Positions 7,451 to 11,595 of a stretch of 14,329 nucleotides of DNA are shown piece after piece (positions within the stretch are counted from its first letter, which is position 1; each line of letters opens with the position of its first letter). The stretch is from SSEF01 sp964398485. Lineage in GTDB: Bacteria > Patescibacteriota > Minisyncoccia > Moranbacterales > UBA1568. Where the stretch lies: assembly GCA_964398485.1 (NCBI GenBank), contig CAYNMD010000022.1, forward strand, positions 1 to 14,329, written 5' to 3'. A program made the translations under genes and the position numbers. The notes below the pieces were generated by a model that did no database searches, was not told where the DNA came from, and was given only the letters and a program-made list of their open reading frames with translations.

Positions 7451-8860
7451 ATGGATCTTTTTTCATTTCGTGAAATTTATTTTATCGGTATCAAGGGGGC
7501 GGGCATGACAGCGCTGGCTGAGCTTTTGTTCCGTCAGGGTATTCGTGTTTCTGGTTCAGATACTGAAGAGATTTTTTATACCGATGCCGTGCTTCGTCGG
7601 TTGGGCATTTCTGTCTCCCAGCCCTTTTCGGCTGGACACATCCCTCTCTCTACTGAGGCTTTTATCTATTCAACTGCATATTCTCAAGAAAATAATGTCG
7701 AGCTTCGAGAGGCGCTAACAACAGGTAAGCCAGTATTGTCTTATCCTGAAGCACTTGGTCTCTTAACACAGCAAAAATTAACCCTGGCTGTTTGTGGTAC
7801 TCATGGTAAAACAACCACTTCAGCTCTTCTTGCAGAAACATTGAAGGGAATCGGCAGGGATCCTTCCGCTATTGTTGGCAGTGAAATAAAGAATTGGGGA
7901 GGAGGAGCCTTGGCTGGAAAAGGACAATATTTAGTAGTGGAAGCAGATGAATATCAGGATAAACTTCGTTTCTATCACCCTTTCGCTGCTATCCTCACCA
8001 GTGTTGATTGGGATCATCCAGATTTTTTCCCCGATACTTCTTCTTACGAAGAAGTATTCAAACGTTTTGTAGCAAGGATCCCAAAACATGGAGTATTAGT
8101 CGCCTGTGGAGATGACGCCCGAGTACTTTCGGTAGCCCGGTCTGCTGTCTGTAAAGTGATTACCTATGGTTTTCATGCGGATAATGATGTGCATATTGAT
8201 ACTATTCGAGTGATTGATCCCGAGAGTGCTGAAGGAAAACTCGGCCTACGTCAGTCATTTACTCTATCGGTGACTGGGGAGTCTTATGGGCCATTTTCGC
8301 TTCGCTTAGCCGGGAAACATAACGCACAGAATGCTGCTGCTGCTGTTGCTCTTCTCATTCATTTAAAGTTTTCGCTTGATAACCTCAGTGAGAGTTTATC
8401 GGCTTTTTCTGGTACCAAGCGACGTTTTGAACAACTAGGTGAATTTCAAGAGGCTCTGGTTTTTGATGACTATGCCCATCATCCAGATGAAATTCGAGTG
8501 ACACTCAGGGCTATCCGAGAGCTTTACCCAAAACGGAAACTTACAGTGGTGTTTCACCCTCATACTTTTTCTCGAACCAAGGCACTTCTTCCGGAGTTTG
8601 CGGAGGCGCTCAGTGAGGCTGATGTTGTCTGTCTTCTAGATATCTATGGGAGTGCCCGCGAGACTCATGGTGGCGTAAGCAGTCTTGATATTACAGAGCG
8701 AATAAACAGTATCTTTCCTGCAAAAGCTCAATATCTTCCTAACCATCAGGCGGTACTAGAATATCTTCGCGGAGCTCATCTTTCATCAACTGATTTGGTG
8801 GTAACTATGGGGGCTGGTGATGTTTGGCAGGTGGCTGAATCCCTCCTTCATTCTTCCTAA
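7451..8860 (+). CDS. murC: UDP-N-acetylmuramate--L-alanine ligase MurC
   Basis: An ATP-dependent cytoplasmic ligase adding L-Ala to UDP-MurNAc, the first peptide step of peptidoglycan precursor synthesis. The 469 residues have the three Mur-ligase domains. The N-terminal UDP-binding domain starts FIGIKGAGMTALAEL (11-25). The ATP-binding centre has GTHGKTTT (116-123), EADEY (164-168), DWDHPDFFPD (186-195) and GKHNAQNAAAAV (288-299). The C-terminal domain has GTKRRFEQLGE (321-331), DDYAHHPDE (339-347), FHPHTFSRTKAL and TMGAGDVW. Mur-ligase Lys and His ATP contacts are present. EADEY replaces the EADES of E. coli, and DWDH replaces EADH. It begins 8 nt after murG without an SD, so translational coupling is plausible. 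Confidence 0.97.
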   Translation: MDLFSFREIYFIGIKGAGMTALAELLFRQGIRVSGSDTEEIFYTDAVLRRLGISVSQPFSAGHIPLSTEAFIYSTAYSQENNVELREALTTGKPVLSYPEALGLLTQQKLTLAVCGTHGKTTTSALLAETLKGIGRDPSAIVGSEIKNWGGGALAGKGQYLVVEADEYQDKLRFYHPFAAILTSVDWDHPDFFPDTSSYEEVFKRFVARIPKHGVLVACGDDARVLSVARSAVCKVITYGFHADNDVHIDTIRVIDPESAEGKLGLRQSFTLSVTGESYGPFSLRLAGKHNAQNAAAAVALLIHLKFSLDNLSESLSAFSGTKRRFEQLGEFQEALVFDDYAHHPDEIRVTLRAIRELYPKRKLTVVFHPHTFSRTKALLPEFAEALSEADVVCLLDIYGSARETHGGVSSLDITERINSIFPAKAQYLPNHQAVLEYLRGAHLSSTDLVVTMGAGDVWQVAESLLHSS

Positions 8861-8870
8861 ATATAAAGAT

Positions 8871-9800
8871 ATGCTTACTTTTCAGTCAGAGATTCCTCTT
8901 GCGCCGTTTACTACCTTTGGTATTGGTGGTCCTGCAGAGTATTTTGTTCAAGTGACAACACTTCCCGAACTTATTGAAGCTCTTGAGTATGCTGAAAAAA
9001 ATCAGTTTCCAGTCTTTGTTTTTTCCGGAGGAAGTAATTTGCTTATTGCCGACAGGGGCATTCGGGGGCTAGTTATTCGGCTTAGCAATACGAGTGCCCG
9101 TGTACATGAACAAAAGATATTGGCTGATGCAGGGGCTGATCTTTTATCCGTAGTAACACTTGCTTCTGAATATGGATTGGCGGGTATAGAGCGATTGGCC
9201 GGTATCCCTGGGTCTTTGGGAGGTGCTATTCGTGGGAATGCGGGCGCTTTTGGTATGGAAATTGGTCAAGTGGTCAGGCGAGTGAAGTTTTATGATCGTG
9301 AACAAGAAAAAATCAGGGAGTTTTCCCAGGGTGAGTGTCAGTTTGGATATCGGACAAGTTATTTCAAAACTCATCCAGCCTACGTTATTCTTTCGGCTGA
9401 ATTGCTCCTATGGCCAGGAGTGAGACATGAGCTTCAGGAAATTAATAGTGATACGATAGCTGCTCGGGAGGCGAAACACCCTCAAACAGCTCGCTGCGCT
9501 GGCTCGTTTTTTATGAATCCAGTGGTCAAGGATCAAGAATTACAGGACGAGTTTTTCAAAGACACGGGTATGCCTTCAAAAGATGGAAAACTTCCAGCTG
9601 GTTGGCTTATTGATCACGCGGGGTTGCGTGGCAAAAAAATTGGTGGAGCACAAATGAGTATTCAACATCCAAATTATCTTATCAATACTGGTACGGCAAC
9701 GGCAGAGGATGTTGTTATGCTTGCTTCAATTGTAAAACAGAGAGTACGAACAGAGCTTGATGTGTTGCTTCGGGAAGAAGTGCAGTATGTTGGATTCTGA
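8871..9800 (+). CDS. murB: UDP-N-acetylenolpyruvoylglucosamine reductase MurB
   Basis: An FAD/NADPH enzyme that reduces UDP-GlcNAc-enolpyruvate to UDP-MurNAc, the substrate of the MurC encoded just upstream. The 309 residues contain the FAD-binding parts FTTFGIGGPAEYF (13-25), FSGGSNLLIADRGIRG (51-66) and GIERLAGIPGSLGGAIRGNA (105-124). The substrate part has FGYRTSYFK (158-166, with the catalytic-site Arg161) and CAGSFFMNP (209-217, Ser212 being the proton-donor position), then AGWLIDHAGLRGKKIGGAQ and HPNYLIN. A Glu pair near the C-terminus (LREEV, 300-304) fits the catalytic Glu. The length is close to the short Gram-positive type (type II). ATG 8871 is 10 nt after murC and starts right before the conserved N-terminus; the longer frame lies inside murC. 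No SD is visible. Confidence 0.97.
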   Translation: MLTFQSEIPLAPFTTFGIGGPAEYFVQVTTLPELIEALEYAEKNQFPVFVFSGGSNLLIADRGIRGLVIRLSNTSARVHEQKILADAGADLLSVVTLASEYGLAGIERLAGIPGSLGGAIRGNAGAFGMEIGQVVRRVKFYDREQEKIREFSQGECQFGYRTSYFKTHPAYVILSAELLLWPGVRHELQEINSDTIAAREAKHPQTARCAGSFFMNPVVKDQELQDEFFKDTGMPSKDGKLPAGWLIDHAGLRGKKIGGAQMSIQHPNYLINTGTATAEDVVMLASIVKQRVRTELDVLLREEVQYVGF

Positions 9801-9807
9801 GCGGGTA

Positions 9808-9835
9808 TTGCGACTTGTTTATCAAAGAGTACAAT
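9808..9835 (+). promoter_or_regulatory. Probable promoter of the Cys-rich small-gene pair
   Basis: TTGCGA (9808-9813), a 16-nt spacer and TACAAT (9830-9835) begin eight bases after the murB stop. Transcription would start near 9842, about 25 nt before the start codon at 9867. Each hexamer matches only part of the consensus, so confidence is moderate. Confidence 0.45.
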
Positions 9836-9853
9836 AAGAGTACCTTTGTCCTT

Positions 9854-9859
9854 GAGGAG
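9854..9859 (+). promoter_or_regulatory. Shine-Dalgarno site of the first Cys-rich ORF
   Basis: GAGGAG lies 4 nt before ATG 9864 and 7 nt before ATG 9867; the second spacing is the more usual, so 9867 is chosen as the start. A match this good is absent before the housekeeping genes of the window. Confidence 0.6.
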
Positions 9860-9866
9860 ATTCATG

Positions 9867-10097
9867 ATGAGCAAGACAATGCTCGCGACTCCTCTTGTTT
9901 GGGGGAGTCCTAGTTCTTTGTTGCCAGCCAACGAGTTGTCTTTTCCGAATCGATCTGGTGATGTATTGGCGGGTCTAACCGATCCTCGTTATTGTGAACG
10001 GGCCCATTGTGTGTACCAGCATGTCCCAGGAAAGGGTCAATGTCGGGGCTGTTTTAATTGGGGAATATCTCCTTCAACACAAACGAGGGAGGGGTAG
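9867..10097 (+). CDS. Small Cys-rich protein of unknown function, possible zinc-binding
   Basis: A 76-residue ORF with its own promoter-like sequence and a good SD, starting 66 nt after murB. The C-terminal half has four cysteines, C43-x4-C48-x10-C59-x2-C62, in RYCERAHCVYQ and GQCRGCFNWG. This spacing could form a zinc site or two disulfides, and His47 and His52 lie between them. The N-terminal part is neutral, rich in Ser, Leu and Pro, with no TM or signal peptide. I do not recognise a family. The ORF ends with TAG 10095-10097; the very next codons in the same frame (GAT ATG) begin the following ORF, so the two may be one 173-residue gene interrupted by an amber codon. The SD and promoter support expression; the lack of homologs to compare keeps confidence moderate. 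Confidence 0.55.
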   Translation: MSKTMLATPLVWGSPSSLLPANELSFPNRSGDVLAGLTDPRYCERAHCVYQHVPGKGQCRGCFNWGISPSTQTREG

Positions 10098-10100
10098 GAT

Positions 10101-10388
10101 ATGGCTTGGCTTTGGTGCACTTGTCAACGCTTGGTTGGGTGGAATGCCAAGATAAATGAACCTATCCTCCAGCGATGTCACCGACGGTTTTTGGGTGACC
10201 CATCATGGACCCATGGATCGTTCTGTTCTACGCTTTGCCAAGAAGAAGATTATTTTCGTCGTCAGCTTCCTGATGCGGCTTGGGAGATGCAGCCCGTAGC
10301 CGAAAATCAAGGCGGGGTGTATCAATCATCCTGTGGTAATCGACAGCTTGATGCTGATGAGGTGAAATTGCCAACCTTTGAAGGGTAG
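10101..10388 (+). CDS. Small Cys-rich protein of unknown function, same frame as the preceding ORF
   Basis: A 95-residue ORF beginning 3 nt after the preceding TAG, in the same frame. GGGAGGGG (10087-10094), inside the end of the previous ORF, is placed 6 nt before ATG 10101 and could drive re-initiation. Cysteines are at 6, 8, 26, 42, 46 and 78. The stretch WCTCQRLVGWN ... WTHGSFCSTLCQEEDYF (5-52) loosely resembles zinc ribbons of the form C-x2-C ... (S/T)HG-x-C-x2-C found at the end of some bacterial signalling proteins, but the Cys spacings differ by one residue. The C-terminal third is acidic and polar. The protein is soluble by composition. The ORF ends 38 nt before a pair of hairpins. 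No family is recognised; it could also be the 3' half of a broken gene. Confidence 0.5.
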   Translation: MAWLWCTCQRLVGWNAKINEPILQRCHRRFLGDPSWTHGSFCSTLCQEEDYFRRQLPDAAWEMQPVAENQGGVYQSSCGNRQLDADEVKLPTFEG

Positions 10389-10426
10389 CTTGTAGGGAGG
10401 GATTATCCAGCATGGGTTCAATACAA

Positions 10427-10459
10427 AAACGGGGAGGAACTCTTGGTTTCACCCCGTTT
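10427..10459 (+). terminator. Hairpin downstream of the Cys-rich pair
   Basis: AAACGGGG (10427-10434) pairs with CCCCGTTT (10452-10459), with some further pairing inside (GAA with TTC). It is followed by CTCTATATCT, a modest U-rich tail. It is the first of two tandem hairpins after the ORF. Confidence 0.6.
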
Positions 10460-10468
10460 CTCTATATC

Positions 10469-10502
10469 TAGTAAAAGAGGCTTGTATAAGCCTCTTTTAC
10501 TA
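10469..10502 (+). terminator. Perfect 15-bp hairpin terminator, probably bidirectional
   Basis: TAGTAAAAGAGGCTT (10469-10483) and AAGCCTCTTTTACTA (10488-10502) are perfect inverted repeats around a GTAT loop. The A-rich outer 5' arm and T-rich 3' arm make it terminator-like in both directions. It ends exactly where the next promoter begins. Confidence 0.75.
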
Positions 10503-10531
10503 TTGATTAATATATTGATATATGCTATAAT
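10503..10531 (+). promoter_or_regulatory. Strong promoter of the 65-aa gene
   Basis: TTGATT (10503-10508), a 17-nt spacer and a perfect TATAAT (10526-10531) with the extended -10 TGC just before it. The predicted start is near 10538, giving a leader of ~59 nt. Confidence 0.7.
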
Positions 10532-10565
10532 ATCATCACGTTACTAGAGTATCTTTTTCCTCAAC

Positions 10566-10590
10566 TGAGCCATTGGCTCAACATCAGGAG
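10566..10590 (+). promoter_or_regulatory. 5' leader hairpin followed by a strong Shine-Dalgarno site
   Basis: TGAGCC (10566-10571) pairs with GGCTCA (10575-10580) around an ATT loop. AGGAG (10586-10590) follows 5 nt later and lies 6 nt before ATG 10597. It is the best SD of the window. The hairpin does not cover the SD and may stabilise the mRNA 5' end or hold the site open. Confidence 0.55.
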
Positions 10591-10596
10591 AGTGTC

Positions 10597-10794
10597 ATGG
10601 ATGGAGTGTTCCATGTTGGAGAAACGTACCAGGTATCTGGCGGTCACCGGTTACGCATTGTTTCGGTGACACCTGATTCTGCGGTAGAGGATGTACTCCT
10701 TGTTCTTCAGGACGAGGATGGCGGACCCCAGGACTTCCAATTGGTGTCGGAGTTCCACCGGCGCAGTCCAGAACTGGTGACTACGGTCCACTAG
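10597..10794 (+). CDS. Small soluble protein of unknown function (65 aa)
   Basis: The 65-residue protein is acidic and Val-rich with no Cys, no TM and no signal peptide. The pattern VGETYQVSGGHRLRIVSVTP ... EDVLLVLQDE ... QDFQLVSEFHRR suggests four or five short beta-strands with turns (SGG, PDSA, EDGG), like a small SH3-type or OB-like barrel. That is a guess from strand periodicity, and no family is recognised. The start is set by AGGAG with 6-nt spacing; a TTG 24 nt upstream has no such support. It has its own strong promoter and is closed by a terminator hairpin at 10815, so it is a stand-alone gene. The complete set of expression signals argues that it is a real and probably well expressed protein. 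Confidence 0.75.
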   Translation: MDGVFHVGETYQVSGGHRLRIVSVTPDSAVEDVLLVLQDEDGGPQDFQLVSEFHRRSPELVTTVH

Positions 10795-10814
10795 CTGCAA
10801 GGCAGCAAAACTTA

Positions 10815-10854
10815 TGAGGGAGCTGTCATTATGTGGCTCCCTCAGAACATTTTT
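10815..10854 (+). terminator. Rho-independent terminator of the 65-aa gene
   Basis: TGAGGGAGC (10815-10823) pairs perfectly with GCTCCCTCA (10836-10844) around a 12-nt loop. GAACA and then TTTTT (10850-10854) follow. Confidence 0.75.
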
Positions 10855-10858
10855 AGAA

Positions 10859-10867
10859 TGCTATTAT
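10859..10867 (+). promoter_or_regulatory. Extended -10 promoter of the 69-aa membrane protein gene
   Basis: TGCTATTAT has the TG of an extended -10 and a 5/6 match to TATAAT (10862-10867). No -35 is visible. Transcription would start around 10874, about 20 nt before the ATG at 10895. Confidence 0.45.
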
Positions 10868-10894
10868 GAAGGTATAAACCTTCTTTTCTTTTTT
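10868..10894 (+). terminator. Second terminator-like hairpin, directly before a start codon
   Basis: GAAGGT (10868-10873) pairs with ACCTTC (10878-10883) around an ATAA loop. An 11-nt T-tract with one C (10884-10894) follows and runs right into ATG 10895. It has the full form of an intrinsic terminator. It may back up the terminator at 10815, or act on transcripts entering the next gene. Confidence 0.55.
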
Positions 10895-11104
10895 ATGGAA
10901 GAAACTGATATCGTAGTTCGCTTGAAAAATATTGACCAGAAATTATCACAGGTACAGGAGTCAGTTGAGAAAACGAAGAAATATCTCTGGTGGGGATTGA
11001 TTCTCCAGCTCGGGATGGTGCTTGTTCCACTGCTGCTTATCATGTTGGCGATTCCTTTTATCCTTAGTACCTTCCAGGGGGTAGTTGGGGGTGGCTTACT
11101 ATAA
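10895..11104 (+). CDS. Small coiled-coil plus transmembrane protein of unknown function (69 aa)
   Basis: The N-terminal ~32 residues (EETDIVVRLKNIDQKLSQVQ and on) have heptad-like spacing of I/V/L and charged residues, suggesting a short coiled coil. One long hydrophobic segment follows at ~35-63 (WWGLILQLGMVLVPLLLIML, then AIPFIL), which is one TM or a tight hairpin. The tail is Gly-rich. No signal-peptide cleavage site is evident, so a tail-anchored or N-in orientation with a cytoplasmic coiled coil is expected. ATG 10895 is chosen because the heptads start there; the upstream frame runs through the terminator hairpin. There is no SD, and a T-tract abuts the start. Small proteins of this shape are frequent in CPR genomes, but no function is known to me. 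Confidence 0.65.
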   Translation: MEETDIVVRLKNIDQKLSQVQESVEKTKKYLWWGLILQLGMVLVPLLLIMLAIPFILSTFQGVVGGGLL

Positions 11105-11114
11105 ACAAAGAAAG

Positions 11115-11123
11115 TGATAAAAT
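11115..11123 (+). promoter_or_regulatory. Possible promoter of hpf
   Basis: TGATAAAAT gives an extended -10 with TAAAAT (11118-11123). TTACTA at 11096-11101, with a 16-nt spacer, is a poor -35. The predicted start near 11130 would leave about a 20-nt leader. Confidence 0.4.
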
Positions 11124-11150
11124 GAGAATGTAATCCTTAATCATTTGCGT

Positions 11151-11498
11151 ATGACACGCTATTTGGTGAAAGGGCTGGAGCTTGGTGAGAAGACAGGGGA
11201 ATATATTGATAAGCGCCTGAAAAGATTGGCCAAACTCGTGGATACAGCTTCACGATTTGAGGTAGAAATTGATCGGGATAAAAAAGGAAAATTTCGGGTG
11301 GAGGTGATGGTGAAAACTCCACATAACTTGTATCGAGCCGAAGAGATATCAGAGAGTATCGAAGGATCTATTGACGTAGTGGTAGATGAGTTGGAGGGAC
11401 AACTAGCCAAGAAAAAAACCAAGAATCGTGATCTCAAACGTCGCGGTCAGCGTTCGATCAAGAAAAAAGTAGTGCTTGATAAAGCTGCTCGGTTCTGA
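11151..11498 (+). CDS. hpf: Ribosome hibernation promoting factor / RaiA family protein (short form)
   Basis: Binds the 30S decoding centre and P/A-site region in slow growth, blocking translation and protecting ribosomes. The 115 residues have the family's beta-alpha-beta-beta-beta-alpha layout: strand TRYLVKGLEL, helix GEKTGEYIDKRLKRLAKLV, strands SRFEVEIDRDK, KFRVEVMVKTP and NLYRAEEIS, then the helix SIDVVVDELEGQLAKKKTK. A very basic tail (RDLKRRGQRSIKKK) follows. It lacks the C-terminal dimerisation domain of long HPF (~180 residues), so it is a short HPF/YfiA-type form. ATG 11151 is used; an in-frame TTG lies two codons earlier. It sits just upstream of secA, as in Bacillus and other Firmicutes, but a terminator separates the two. 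Pairwise similarity to the family is modest, so the call rests on fold pattern, length and context. Confidence 0.82.
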   Translation: MTRYLVKGLELGEKTGEYIDKRLKRLAKLVDTASRFEVEIDRDKKGKFRVEVMVKTPHNLYRAEEISESIEGSIDVVVDELEGQLAKKKTKNRDLKRRGQRSIKKKVVLDKAARF

Positions 11499-11506
11499 AT
11501 GGTATG

Positions 11507-11539
11507 GAGAGGGACTCCTTTACGGAGCCTCTCTTTTTT
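11507..11539 (+). terminator. Rho-independent terminator between hpf and secA
   Basis: GAGAGG (11507-11512) pairs with CCTCTC (11528-11533) and CTCC (11515-11518) with GGAG (11524-11527), around a TTTAC loop and with a 2-nt GA bulge. TTTTTT (11534-11539) follows directly. It begins 8 nt after the hpf stop. Confidence 0.85.
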
Positions 11540-11562
11540 GCTACCCTGAAATGGACTTTTAT

Positions 11563-11583
11563 GGCTTAAAAAAAGCCTTTTCT
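11563..11583 (+). promoter_or_regulatory. Small A-loop hairpin with T-tract in the secA leader
   Basis: GGCTT (11563-11567) and AAGCC (11573-11577) enclose an all-A loop, followed by TTTTCT (11578-11583), 12 nt before the secA ATG. It is terminator-like but short. It could be a leader attenuator, or lie within coding sequence if translation starts at the in-frame ATG 11551. Confidence 0.35.
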
Positions 11584-11595
11584 ATTGATATTTTT

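Noticed and set aside
10228..10452. 74-codon minus-strand ORF across the Cys-rich region and its hairpin
   Set aside because: It starts with GTG inside a terminator stem, has no SD or promoter, and opposes a + strand ORF with its own SD; most likely a shadow.
10412..10471. 19-codon micro-ORF (MGSIQKRGG...) with GGGAGGG upstream
   Set aside because: The SD spacing is about 10 nt or more and the ORF runs through both arms of the hairpin at 10427-10459; coding and terminator functions are unlikely to coincide.
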